Source: Stygiobacter sp. RIFOXYC2_FULL_38_25 (GTDB taxonomy: Bacteria > Bacteroidota > Ignavibacteria > Ignavibacteriales > Melioribacteraceae). Taken from it: a stretch of DNA of 64,000 nucleotides. How positions within the stretch are numbered: the first letter of the stretch is position 1; each line of letters starts with the position of its first letter. This document shows positions 39,415 through 47,561 of this stretch, in pieces. The position numbers were made by a program, and so were the translations under genes. The DNA is taken from contig MHAZ01000012.1 of the NCBI GenBank assembly GCA_001803165.1, forward strand, positions 1 through 64,000, given 5' to 3'. The notes beneath the pieces were generated by a model. It had not been told where the DNA came from. It saw only the letters and a list, made by a program, of their open reading frames with translations, and searched no databases.

Positions 39415-40676
39415 AAAATAGCGTCACCATCTTGTTGGTTGTTGTAAGTCTGACTACTCTTACGTTTGGACAGGCGAATCCCTCCGATTCGTACAAAAAA
39501 TTTTATAACGAAGGCAGTTTCAAGGAAGCAATCACTTTCATTTCTAAAATTGATACGAGCAAACGAACTGCTGAAGATTGGTTTTACTTAGCACAAAGTT
39601 ACAATTCCAACAAAGAAATGCTTACGGCAGTACAAGCCTATCAAAAAGCTGTACAGCTAAATCCGGTTCACAATGGATTTCGTATTAGCTTTGCGCGCGC
39701 GCTTAATCTTAGCGGTAATACAACCGATGCAATAGAAAACCTTAACACTATTATTAAAACCGATTCAACAAACATAGCCGCGCTTTCCGATCTCGGTTCA
39801 ATTTATCTTACAACTAAAAAGTACCAGCTTGCACGCTCTACTTTTGAAAAATTGCTTGAGCTTAACTATACTGATTATCTAAGTCACTATTACCTGGCGC
39901 TTTCAGTTTATAATATGAACACGGCTCAGCCGGATACCGACGCGGTTCCAAATCACTTAATACATTGCTTGATAAACAATCCGCGCTTTACTCCTGCTCG
40001 CGATCTGCTTGGCAATTACTACTTTACCAAGCAGCAATACAAAAGGGCGCTAACGGAATATGAAGTTTCATCATATAATAAAAATTCCGATCCGGAAGCG
40101 CATTTCAAAATCGGTTTGTGCTTAGAAAAGTTGAAAAATTTTGGCACGGCAATCCCAAGTTACGAGAAAGCAATAAAGCTGGATTCAACGGTTGCCAATT
40201 ACCATTCACATCTCGGTTATTGCTATTACATGGAAGAAAAAATGGATTCTGCCGTAGGCGCTTACAGCCGCGCTGCTATTCTTGATAAAGACAATCCTAC
40301 GGTTTTTCAGAATCTTGGTATGGCTTACTTAAAATTGGATTCGCTTGATGCAGCTAAGCATTCTTTTGAAGCAGCTTTGCAAAACTTTGGCTTGATGCAG
40401 ATGACTTTTATTATCAATCAGATTGGCTTTATCAACCTAAAACAAAACAAGTTTGAAGAAGCCAGAGAAGCTTGTGAGAAAGTTTTGGCTTTAGAGCCGG
40501 AAAATATTTATGCGTCGTTTAATATTGCAAGAGTTTACGACGAACAGAAAAAATATTCTACGGCAATTAAGTTCTATAAAAAAGCTTTGCCGTTAATTAA
40601 AGATGTGCAATCAATGCAAAGCGAATACAAATACACGCTTGACCGGATAAAAGATTTGGAGAAGCAGAGAGGTTAA
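39411..40676 (+). CDS. Secreted tetratricopeptide repeat protein
   Basis: 421 aa with signal peptide MKNSVTILLVVVSLTTLTFG. About ten TPRs, e.g. AEDWFYLAQSYNSNKEMLTAVQAYQKAVQLNP, AALSDLGSIYLTTKKYQLARSTFEKLLEL, AHFKIGLCLEKLKNFGTAIPSYEKAIKLD, ASFNIARVYDEQKKYSTAIKFYKKALPL (each quoted in part). Likely a periplasmic scaffold. It is coupled to the sigma gene by ATGA and is 1 bp from the next gene. Confidence 0.88.
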   Translation: MKNSVTILLVVVSLTTLTFGQANPSDSYKKFYNEGSFKEAITFISKIDTSKRTAEDWFYLAQSYNSNKEMLTAVQAYQKAVQLNPVHNGFRISFARALNLSGNTTDAIENLNTIIKTDSTNIAALSDLGSIYLTTKKYQLARSTFEKLLELNYTDYLSHYYLALSVYNMNTAQPDTDAVPNHLIHCLINNPRFTPARDLLGNYYFTKQQYKRALTEYEVSSYNKNSDPEAHFKIGLCLEKLKNFGTAIPSYEKAIKLDSTVANYHSHLGYCYYMEEKMDSAVGAYSRAAILDKDNPTVFQNLGMAYLKLDSLDAAKHSFEAALQNFGLMQMTFIINQIGFINLKQNKFEEAREACEKVLALEPENIYASFNIARVYDEQKKYSTAIKFYKKALPLIKDVQSMQSEYKYTLDRIKDLEKQRG

Positions 40677-40677
40677 T

Positions 40678-41151
40678 ATGAACAACGAAGATTTGATAAA
40701 ACTGATAGATCTCTATTTCGATAATGAATTAGAGAAAGGTAAAGAAGCGTTTCTGTTTACATCGCTGGGCGGCAACGAAGAAGCACGCGAGCATTTTAAG
40801 AAAATGAACAGTTTGAATGCCGCTGTTGCCGCAACAATGCAAGAATTTCCGCAAGCGTTGGAAGAAAAAATTCTCGGTGGTATTTCTATACATAATTCTA
40901 ATTCAGAAAAAAGTTTCACTTCACAGAAAGTCTTTACCGCAATTGCTTACTCATTCTCTATAGTGCTTCTGGCGCTCTCAATCTTTTTCTACTCTAAGTC
41001 GGAAGAATACAAAGTTCAGTTCATTGACTTAACGCGCGAAGTTAAAGAGCAGAACCAAAAAATCAATATGCTAATAAACGCCTTGCCCCAAGTTGATGTG
41101 CAAGGACAATACGTACAAGTTAAAGAGGTGTTGGTAACACCACAAAGCTGA
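40678..41151 (+). CDS. Putative anti-sigma factor (single-pass membrane protein)
   Basis: 157 aa. The N-terminal cytosolic helical part (NNEDLIKLIDLYFDNELEKGKEAFLF) recalls the anti-sigma DxxxLYxDGEL-type start but has no HxxxCxxC zinc motif. One membrane helix lies at about 83-103 (FTAIAYSFSIVLLALSIFF), then a short coiled coil (VKEQNQKINMLINAL) outside. Position two genes after an ECF sigma factor supports an anti-sigma role; this is inference. Confidence 0.62.
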   Translation: MNNEDLIKLIDLYFDNELEKGKEAFLFTSLGGNEEAREHFKKMNSLNAAVAATMQEFPQALEEKILGGISIHNSNSEKSFTSQKVFTAIAYSFSIVLLALSIFFYSKSEEYKVQFIDLTREVKEQNQKINMLINALPQVDVQGQYVQVKEVLVTPQS

Positions 41152-41159
41152 GGTATAAA

Positions 41160-42593
41160 ATGAAACTAAAAATCGCGCTACTCGTTCTGCTTTGCTTTTC
41201 TGTTGGAATGGCTCAGCAAAAAGATAAAAAGCAAAGTGCTGATAAAGGTAAATGGGAAGAGCTAAAAGAATATCCGAAACCAATTTCACCAATACAACCG
41301 GAATATCCGCAATTAGCAAAGCTTGCTGGAATTGAAGGTAAAGTTTATGTAGAAGCGCTAATTAGTGAAACCGGGAATGTTGTAGAAATAAAAAGTCTGA
41401 AAAGCGACCACGAGACTTTGATGATAGATGCCATTGAAGCAGTTCGCAGAACAAAATTCTCGCCCGGCATTTCTAAAGATGGCAAAAAAGTTAAAGCTTG
41501 GGTTGTTATACCGATTGTTTTTAAGCTCGAAGGAGATAAGAAAGAATTAAAAGATATAACTCCGATTGATAATTCAAAGGCAGACAATGAAGTTGAACTG
41601 GAGCCGGATATAAATACTTTTCAAGAAGTTGAAAAGTTACCTGAAATGATTGAGGCTGATAAACCAGTGTATCCGGAAGAAGCAAAAAGGAATAAGATAA
41701 CCGGAAAGACCTTTGTAAAAGTCCTTATTGATAAAAATGGAAATACCAAGAAGGCTGTTGTTATAAAAAGTGAGCACGAGCTATTTAACCAACCGGCAAT
41801 TGATGCGGCTATGAAATCTAAATTTACTCCGGCTATGCAAGGGGGAAATCCTATTGCTGTTTGGATTGTTTTACCGTACAGGTTTACTCTTGAAGGTGAA
41901 AAGAATAATGATGATGTCAGGTTTTCCGTGAAGGAACTTAACTCCGATAAGGAAGCAAAGAAGTTTTTCAAAGCTAACAGTAATATGAAGAGTGCGGTTG
42001 AAACTTTAGGAAATAAGAAAGCTAAATATGAGATAGAAAATGTAAAGACTTCTGTTATTTTTGGCGACGAATCCGCTTTAATTAAAATTAAAATGAAACA
42101 AGGTGAGTGGTATGTTTTTGCAGCCCGAAAGGGAAATAAGATATACGATTTTCAAAGCGATCAACTTGAGAAACTGCTAAAGTATGTCACAGATTATAAA
42201 AGCAAAGAAAAACAGTACAATGACTTTATAACTATTTCAATCAATTCAGATGATCCAACTTATCCGAAAGAAGCAATTGAAAAAGAATTAAGAGGCTCAG
42301 TTCTAGTAAAAGTTTACTTTGAAAAAGATAAGTTGGAGAAGGTCGAAACGTATGTAAGCAATAATCCAATTCTTGATAAAGCTGCTGAAGAAATAGTATG
42401 TAAAAACTTTTTGCCTATCTACGATGGAATAATTAAAGGAGATAGGATGGAAGGACTTAAGACTTTAGTAAAACAATCAGAAAAAGATCCTTCGAGCAGA
42501 GTTTCCTCAATAAGTTATCCGGATGGATTCACTTTAGTAACAGGACAGATTGTAAGAGTGAGTTTCATTCTCAATAAAACTCCCAAAGATTAA
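41160..42593 (+). CDS. Secreted protein with three TonB C-terminal-like domains
   Basis: 477 aa with signal peptide MKLKIALLVLLCFSVGMAQ. TonB_C modules at about 38-118 (PEYPQLAKLAGIEGKVYVEALI, ..AIEAVRRTKFSPGI), 150-235 (KPVYPEEAKRNKITGKTFVKVLI, ..AIDAAMKSKFTPAM) and a degenerate one at 355-425 (DPTYPKEAIEKELRGSVLVKVYF). No N-terminal membrane anchor or proline-rich linker, so it cannot be a standard energy transducer; it may bind receptors in the periplasm. Part of the sigma operon, with a terminator following. Confidence 0.82.
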   Translation: MKLKIALLVLLCFSVGMAQQKDKKQSADKGKWEELKEYPKPISPIQPEYPQLAKLAGIEGKVYVEALISETGNVVEIKSLKSDHETLMIDAIEAVRRTKFSPGISKDGKKVKAWVVIPIVFKLEGDKKELKDITPIDNSKADNEVELEPDINTFQEVEKLPEMIEADKPVYPEEAKRNKITGKTFVKVLIDKNGNTKKAVVIKSEHELFNQPAIDAAMKSKFTPAMQGGNPIAVWIVLPYRFTLEGEKNNDDVRFSVKELNSDKEAKKFFKANSNMKSAVETLGNKKAKYEIENVKTSVIFGDESALIKIKMKQGEWYVFAARKGNKIYDFQSDQLEKLLKYVTDYKSKEKQYNDFITISINSDDPTYPKEAIEKELRGSVLVKVYFEKDKLEKVETYVSNNPILDKAAEEIVCKNFLPIYDGIIKGDRMEGLKTLVKQSEKDPSSRVSSISYPDGFTLVTGQIVRVSFILNKTPKD

Positions 42594-42599
42594 TTTTCC

Positions 42600-42625
42600 A
42601 AGCGGACTCCGGTCCGCTTTTTTTA
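42600..42625 (+). terminator. Rho-independent terminator of the sigma/TonB operon
   Basis: Stem aagcggac / gtccgctt with loop tccg, followed by T7. It lies 7 nt past the stop of the three-module TonB-domain gene. Confidence 0.85.
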
Positions 42626-42703
42626 TGTGTTTTTGGATTGCTTCCTATCAATATGATAAATATGTTTGCCCACAGTTTTCTAAAACATAAAAACGAGGTA
42701 CAC

Positions 42704-43060
42704 ATGAAGCTAACAAAAAACATTTTCCTATTTGCGCTTGCGGTTCTAATTGGGGTTAGCAGTTTAAGTTTTGCACAGAAGAAAGGTGATAAATCACCAA
42801 TGCCGGTAGGTGGAATGGCGGCTGTAGCAAAAAAAGTAGTTTATCCGGATGAAATAAAGGGGAAAAATATAAAAGGTGATGTACAAGTAATGGTTACTGT
42901 AGATTCAACCGGAACCATTTTAGCAACAAGCATTTTCAAAGCATTACACCCGGCTTGCGATTCCGCGGCAATTAAAGCAGTACGCTCTGTAAAATTTAAA
43001 CCGGGCGAAAAAGCCGGTGTTAAAGCAAAGAAAAAAGTAATCATTCCTATTACGTTTTGA
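42704..43060 (+). CDS. Small secreted TonB C-terminal domain protein
   Basis: 118 aa from the ATG at 42704 (aacgaggtacac upstream). Signal peptide MKLTKNIFLFALAVLIGVSSLSFAQ (in part). One TonB_C module: VVYPDEIKGKNIKGDVQVMV, STGTILATSIFK, CDSAAIKAVRSVKFKPG. No anchor or linker. Similar single-domain proteins occur beside TonB genes in this phylum; role unknown. Confidence 0.82.
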   Translation: MKLTKNIFLFALAVLIGVSSLSFAQKKGDKSPMPVGGMAAVAKKVVYPDEIKGKNIKGDVQVMVTVDSTGTILATSIFKALHPACDSAAIKAVRSVKFKPGEKAGVKAKKKVIIPITF

Positions 43061-43068
43061 AACAAATG

Positions 43069-43146
43069 GAACGCAGATTGAACTGATAAAACTGATTACC
43101 ACTGATAAATCAGTTTTGATCCGTTTAATCTGTTTGATCTGCGTTC
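43069..43146. repeat. Long imperfect palindrome, GAACGCAGAT ends
   Basis: Ends gaacgcagat (43069-43078) and atctgcgttc (43137-43146); the interior (aactgataaaactgattacc / ttgatccgtttaatctg) is self-complementary. Same family and nearly the same length as 31378-31455. Confidence 0.7.
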
Positions 43147-43207
43147 TATTAGGTTGCCACTTGCATCCATCATGTCTAACTTTGCCTCTACTTAATTTCT
43201 TAACCAT

Positions 43208-43903
43208 GTGAATCAAAATACAAACCAAAATAACACCTACGGCGTATTTGAGCTAAAGCGGATTTACTCAAAGAATTATCTTATTGGAATAGTCGGCGCA
43301 ATAGTGCTTCATCTGTTTTTGATAGTTGCTTATCTAATCATTTCACCGCCCGAAGAAAAATCAAGAGATGCTGAGAAACTGCAAATTGTAACTTATGTAG
43401 AGCTTGGTCCGCCGCCATCTATAATTCCAAATGAACCGCCGCCTGGAGTTGTTGCAAGTAAACCGACTTTCGGGAATTTGAAAGCGGCTAAGAAAGGTGA
43501 AGAGACAAGTGAATTTGAAGTGCCGAAAAATTCTGCACCGGTTGGAGATGTAAAAGTTGTAGCGCCAAAGCCAGTTGAGAAAAAACCGGAACCGGTTGAT
43601 GAAACCTATTACGTTGCGGTTGATATGATGCCCGAACCGTTTGGCGGAATTGAAAAGATGCAGCAAAATGTAAATTATCCGGCTGAAGCAAAGAAAGAAG
43701 GAATAGTCGGAAAAGTATTGGTGAAAGCGTTTATAAATGAAAATGGGGAAGTAACGCGCGCTGAGATTGTTAAAGGACTCGGCTACGGCTGCGACGAAGA
43801 AGCACTCTGGGTAGTTAAGAGCACTCGCTTCCGCCCCGGAAAGAAAAACGGAAAGCCGATTAAAGTTCAGCTAACAATTCCGGTTTCATTCAAATCAAAT
43901 TAA
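43208..43903 (+). CDS. tonB: TonB family energy transducer
   Basis: 231 aa from GTG; an ATG 2 nt upstream is out of frame and stops at once. N-terminal membrane helix (LIGIVGAIVLHLFLIVAYLII, residues ~20-40), periplasmic linker rich in Pro/Lys/Glu (PPPGVVASKP, APKPVEKKPEPVDE), and a C-terminal TonB domain (VNYPAEAKKEGIVGKVLVKAFI, ..CDEEALWVVKSTRFRPGKKNG). Complete TonB layout. The next gene on the opposite strand is a TonB-dependent receptor that it could energise. ExbB/ExbD are not in the window. Confidence 0.9.
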   Translation: MNQNTNQNNTYGVFELKRIYSKNYLIGIVGAIVLHLFLIVAYLIISPPEEKSRDAEKLQIVTYVELGPPPSIIPNEPPPGVVASKPTFGNLKAAKKGEETSEFEVPKNSAPVGDVKVVAPKPVEKKPEPVDETYYVAVDMMPEPFGGIEKMQQNVNYPAEAKKEGIVGKVLVKAFINENGEVTRAEIVKGLGYGCDEEALWVVKSTRFRPGKKNGKPIKVQLTIPVSFKSN

Positions 43904-43936
43904 ACCGTACTTGCGAGTGAAGACTTATTAGTCACT

Positions 43937-44006
43937 GTCATATTGAGCGAAGCGAAATATCTTAACGCTCATAAGTTCGAGATTCTTCACTTCGTTCAGA
44001 ATGACA
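43937..44006. repeat. Interspersed repeat, TGTCATATTGAGCGAAG type
   Basis: gtcatattgagcgaagcgaa at the left and cttcgttcagaatgac at the right are inverted copies (about 14 matched positions). Between convergent tonB and the receptor gene; it may terminate both. Confidence 0.6.
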
Positions 44007-44017
44007 AAAGCAATTTA

Positions 44018-45838
44018 TTAGTCAGTTACAATTTTAAATTTTACTCCCGCGCTAATCCATCTTCCGGGAAGCGGCACTCCGGGAATATCAAAATAAGAAG
44101 TGTTAAAAAGATTTGTGGCGCGAAGAAACAAATCAAACATTTCTATTCGTGCCGAAATTTGCGAATCCACAATTAAATGTGAAGTAATGTTTTCCCTCTC
44201 TTCGTAACGAATCATCCAGTTCTGAGTTAATCCAAACGGAAGAACGTTTGTTAAACCAATAATCAATTGATGGCGCAAATGATCAAGCAAATATTTGGAT
44301 TCGTAGTTTCCCGTCTTTCTATCGGAAGAAAGATATGTATAGCTAAGGTTTATGCTCGTTATCGGGAATGATTCAATTATTCTGCTTAGTTGAAAATCAA
44401 AACTAACTTCGGCGCCGAGTGTTGATAAGTTAGAAACATTTTCCACACGCCAAGGATTGGTCGGTTTTGCGCGAACCCAATCAATCAAATCTTTTCCTTC
44501 TTTTAGAAAAATGCTTCCGCTTGTTCGTAAGAAATTTTGAGTGTGAGCAAATCCAAGTTCGTAGTTTGTAGTTTGTTCATACAACAGATTTGGATTGCCC
44601 ATATTTGCCGGACTTGCATAATAAAGTTCTGTAAATGTAGGAAGGCGAAACGCTTTGCCGACGGAGGCGAAAAGTTTTAGCTCGTCTGTAGCACTATAAC
44701 TAATATCAAAGCCGGGCCATACTTTCCAGCCGATGGAAGAATAGTTGTAAGCAAAAAGTCCCGCTGAAATTGAAAAATCTTTCACGGGATGAATCAACTG
44801 TTCAGCATAGAAACCATTTTTAGTCCTCACATGAATTCCAAGGTTAGAACTTCTTATTTCGTCTTTGCCAAATTCTCCACCAAAATATGTCGTTCCAAAT
44901 TGTGTGTTGAAAGAGGCTTGCAGCTCGGCACCGAATGATTCTGTCCTGTGTGTATTGTGATTCCAATCTTGACGGAGATAATCAAGATGGTAATCATCAA
45001 AATTATTGCGGTAATAAATTTTTGGAGAAAGCTGGAACTGACCAACCGGAATTTCCGCGGTTGCATTTGCAAATCGGGTAATAGTTCTTTCGAATTGGTT
45101 TGGAAAAAGATTAGAATAAAAACTATTAGCGCCAAAGTTTTTATCTATATATCCAAAAAAGAGATGAAATTGATTTTCGCCTAAAGAAAAATTTTGTCCC
45201 AGAGAAAAACTATTGGTTTCAAAATTAGTATTGTGCCGGTAGCCATCCGATTTCTTTTTCGCGTATGAAAAATTGTTGCCTAAAAAGCCAGTTTGAGCAG
45301 AACCGCTGAGGCTGATTTCGTATAATCTATTTTGTCCTCCCAAAGTGGAGAGTGCGAGTGAATTTCTCTTCTCTTTTTTTGTAATGATATTAACTGCGCC
45401 GCTGAAGGCATTTGCACCGAAGACGCGTGCGCCTTGCCCTTTTAAGACTTCAATGCGCTCAATGTTTTCTAGAGCAACCGGCAAGTTTAGATTATGATGC
45501 CCGGTTTGCGGGTCGCTTAATCTTACACCGTCTATCAAAACTAATGTTTGTTCAAACGAGCCGCCGCGAATTGAAATATCAACTTGAGCTCCTTCGGTTC
45601 CGCGCGCGCGTAAATCCACACCGCTTACAAACTTTAGCAAGTCTTGAATATTGTTTGCCGGAATATTCTTTATCTCATTGGCTGTTAAAACAGTGACGCT
45701 TCTAGAAAGGTCCGAAAATGAAATTGGAATTCTTCCCGAAGAGATAACAATTTCGTTCAGCTTATAAGTTTTTTCTTGAGCAACTAAAAATGGAGTGGTG
45801 AATAACAAAGTAAATAATGCAATAGAAAGAAATTTCAT
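44018..45838 (-). CDS. TonB-dependent receptor, BtuB-like
   Basis: 606 aa with signal peptide to FLVAQ. The TonB-box region is near ITVxx-like KLNEIVISSGR. The plug domain spans ~30-150 (SVTVLTANEIKNIPANNIQDLL, VDISIRGGSFEQTLVLIDGVRLSD, IERIEVLKGQGARVFGANAFSGAVNI), then a 22-strand barrel ending GVKFKIVTD. Resembles vitamin B12/siderophore receptors (BtuB/CirA group). The substrate is unknown and no cobalamin riboswitch is recognised upstream. An unusual structured element (45949-46084) lies 110 nt before its start. Confidence 0.9.
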   Translation of the reverse strand: MKFLSIALFTLLFTTPFLVAQEKTYKLNEIVISSGRIPISFSDLSRSVTVLTANEIKNIPANNIQDLLKFVSGVDLRARGTEGAQVDISIRGGSFEQTLVLIDGVRLSDPQTGHHNLNLPVALENIERIEVLKGQGARVFGANAFSGAVNIITKKEKRNSLALSTLGGQNRLYEISLSGSAQTGFLGNNFSYAKKKSDGYRHNTNFETNSFSLGQNFSLGENQFHLFFGYIDKNFGANSFYSNLFPNQFERTITRFANATAEIPVGQFQLSPKIYYRNNFDDYHLDYLRQDWNHNTHRTESFGAELQASFNTQFGTTYFGGEFGKDEIRSSNLGIHVRTKNGFYAEQLIHPVKDFSISAGLFAYNYSSIGWKVWPGFDISYSATDELKLFASVGKAFRLPTFTELYYASPANMGNPNLLYEQTTNYELGFAHTQNFLRTSGSIFLKEGKDLIDWVRAKPTNPWRVENVSNLSTLGAEVSFDFQLSRIIESFPITSINLSYTYLSSDRKTGNYESKYLLDHLRHQLIIGLTNVLPFGLTQNWMIRYEERENITSHLIVDSQISARIEMFDLFLRATNLFNTSYFDIPGVPLPGRWISAGVKFKIVTD

Positions 45839-45897
45839 TTTGAATCCTTTTTAGATGAACCGCAAAATTAATTGCTAATTCTCCCGACTGAATTTCG

Positions 45898-45936
45898 AAA
45901 GCCCTTCCCTTTGGGAAGGGTTGGGATGGGCTTTTA
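45898..45936. repeat. Palindromic repeat (cccttccctttgggaaggg)
   Basis: Perfect 19-nt hairpin cccttccctttgggaaggg plus flanking agcc / ggatgggct. It is the reverse complement of the unit at 7267-7324. On the minus strand (toward the receptor) it could work as an attenuator after the structured element. Confidence 0.6.
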
Positions 45937-45948
45937 TTTTAAAATGAA

Positions 45949-46084
45949 AAACTCTCTCAGCAGCTGATTATATAGAGTAACTTTGTGCGTGTTTCGAATT
46001 TAACCCGAAACGAGAGCGGCTGTTTAATCGCACAATGGCGATTGCCGCAACACAAAGCAACTCAAAGAGCTATTGAGAGAGTTT
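45949..46084. ncRNA. Candidate structured RNA (three-way junction), unassigned
   Basis: The sequence folds into a closed three-way junction. P1: 45949-45959 with 46074-46084 (11 bp). P1b: 45962-45965 with 46068-46071. P2: 45975-45978 with 46060-46063 and 45981-45987 with 46051-46057, around a 2x2 internal loop. Hairpin P3: 45991-45996/46006-46011 (9-nt loop). Hairpin P4: 46016-46020/46044-46048 and 46026-46031/46038-46043 with a 5-nt bulge and 6-nt loop. That is about 43 bp in 136 nt. Strand is unknown; the minus strand has a T5 run after P1 and faces the receptor gene. No TPP, cobalamin, purine, hammerhead, SRP or tmRNA consensus is seen. Confidence 0.45.
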
Positions 46085-46095
46085 CTAAATAATAG

Positions 46096-46187
46096 TTGTC
46101 ATATTGAGTCCCGATTTATGGGACGAAATATCTCTATGTAATTATATAGAGATTCTTTACCCACCGTTGGCGGGATCGGAATGACAA
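46096..46187. repeat. Interspersed repeat, TTGTCATATTGAGTC / GGAATGACAA ends
   Basis: Left ttgtcatattgagtcccg, right cgggatcggaatgacaa, with an inner inverted pair (atctctatgtaattatatagagat). Related to 43937-44006 and 38129-38200. It begins 4 nt past the rseP stop. Confidence 0.6.
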
Positions 46188-46190
46188 ATT

Positions 46191-47546
46191 TTACAGACTG
46201 ATTATATCCGAGTAAATTATAAATGCCATAAGCATAAGCAGTAAAACAAAACCTGTGTTCTGAATTGCAACTTTAATCTTTATTGGAATTTCCCGCTTGA
46301 TCAATCCTTCGATTAGAATTATCACAAAGTGTCCGCCATCCAAAACCGGGAATGGTAAAATGTTGATTATAGCCAAACTTAAACTTAGCATTGCGAGGAA
46401 ATACAAGAATGTAGATATGCCGGTATCGGCAGACTTTGCCGCATATTGAGCAATCTTAACCGGACCGCCAAATGCCTGGTTGAAAGCGAGCTTTCCGACT
46501 ACAACATTCTTTAGTGTGGATAAAGTTAGAACCGTGTACTGTCCAACGTTTACAATTGCTTGAGTGATCGAACCAAAAAATCCGTAAGTGCGTTGTTCTT
46601 TTATTCCGGTAAAAATTGTTCCATGTTTAATTCCAATCATTCCTTCTAGACTTGGTTTTACGGAAACGCGCACAGTATCGTTGCCGCGCAAAACTATTAC
46701 CGGAATGTGCTTGCTTTTATTTGTTTTAACAATTTCCTGAACTTCTTCCGCACTATGAACAAAAGAATTGTTCATGTAAATAATTTCATCACCCGGTTTA
46801 ATACCGGCATCTTGCGCCGGAGAATTTTTTAAGACTTCGCCAACTATTGTCTTTGCCGGATATGGATATAGAAAAAATTCTTTTTGCAATCCTTGATTGA
46901 TAATCTTGCGCGGTATTTTAATAGACAGCTTTTCGCCGGCACGTTCAAGCTCAACTTTAGCGTCTGCGGAAGAATTCCGGAACATCAAATTATCAACAAG
47001 TTCGTCCCAATCAGTAACTTTCTTTCCGTTCACAGAAAGTATTTTGTCTCGAGTTTGGAATCCCGCATCAGCGGCAATGCTTCCTTTTTCAACATTAGAA
47101 ATAGTTGTTGTTCTATAGACTTGCTTTCCCTGAAAGAAATTAATTCCCCAGAAAATTAGAACGGCGAGAGTAAGATTCATCATAACGCCGGCGGTAATAA
47201 CAAAAAGCTTTGCCGGTGTAGATTTAGCGCGGAACTCGTATGGCTTTGGTTCTTCGGCAGCAAACTTTGTATCAAAACTTTCGTCTACCATTCCGGCAAT
47301 TTTTACATAACCTCCAAGTGGTAAAAGACACAAACGGTAATCAGTGTGTCCTTGTCCATCCCAATCTTTAGCTAAATCGCCAAAAGTAAATCCATTTAAT
47401 TTATTCCAGCCAAGGAGGCGCTTGCCGAAACCGATAGCAAACACATCCACTCTCATTTTAGAAAGTTTGGCGGCGGCAAAATGTCCAAACTCATGAACGA
47501 AAACCAGAATGCCGATTGTTATTACGAAATAAACGATATAATCCAT
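46191..47546 (-). CDS. rseP: RIP metalloprotease RseP (site-2 protease)
   Basis: 451 aa. An intramembrane zinc protease that cleaves anti-sigma factors. HExxH motif in VFVHEFGHF (His18, Glu19, His22) in the first helix, a PDZ pair in the middle (NVEKGSIAADAGFQTRDKILSVNG near 150 and VLKNSPAQDAGIKPGDEIIYMN near 238, quoted in part), and NILPFPVLDGGHF with the third ligand near 400. It follows ispC by 15 bp, a frequent order. It could act on the putative anti-sigma factor encoded at 40678 (inference). Confidence 0.95.
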   Translation of the reverse strand: MDYIVYFVITIGILVFVHEFGHFAAAKLSKMRVDVFAIGFGKRLLGWNKLNGFTFGDLAKDWDGQGHTDYRLCLLPLGGYVKIAGMVDESFDTKFAAEEPKPYEFRAKSTPAKLFVITAGVMMNLTLAVLIFWGINFFQGKQVYRTTTISNVEKGSIAADAGFQTRDKILSVNGKKVTDWDELVDNLMFRNSSADAKVELERAGEKLSIKIPRKIINQGLQKEFFLYPYPAKTIVGEVLKNSPAQDAGIKPGDEIIYMNNSFVHSAEEVQEIVKTNKSKHIPVIVLRGNDTVRVSVKPSLEGMIGIKHGTIFTGIKEQRTYGFFGSITQAIVNVGQYTVLTLSTLKNVVVGKLAFNQAFGGPVKIAQYAAKSADTGISTFLYFLAMLSLSLAIINILPFPVLDGGHFVIILIEGLIKREIPIKIKVAIQNTGFVLLLMLMAFIIYSDIISL

Positions 47547-47561
47547 ATAGCCTACTTTTAA

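Larger units (their letters stand above)
45839..46190. other. 352-bp intergenic region with repeats and a structured element
   Basis: No gene is seen. From right to left: a repeat (46096-46187) at the end of rseP, a 136-nt three-way-junction element (45949-46084), a palindromic repeat (45898-45936) and about 60 bp before the receptor start. Confidence 0.65.

Noticed and set aside
43988-44452. Possible coding sequence running into the receptor 3' end on the plus strand
   Set aside because: It overlaps the interspersed repeat and the receptor barrel; no start signal or family.
45839-46090. Cobalamin riboswitch or hammerhead ribozyme upstream of the BtuB-like receptor
   Set aside because: No B12-box-like sequence. 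ctgatta is present instead of the CTGATGA hammerhead core, and the junction lacks the other invariant bases.
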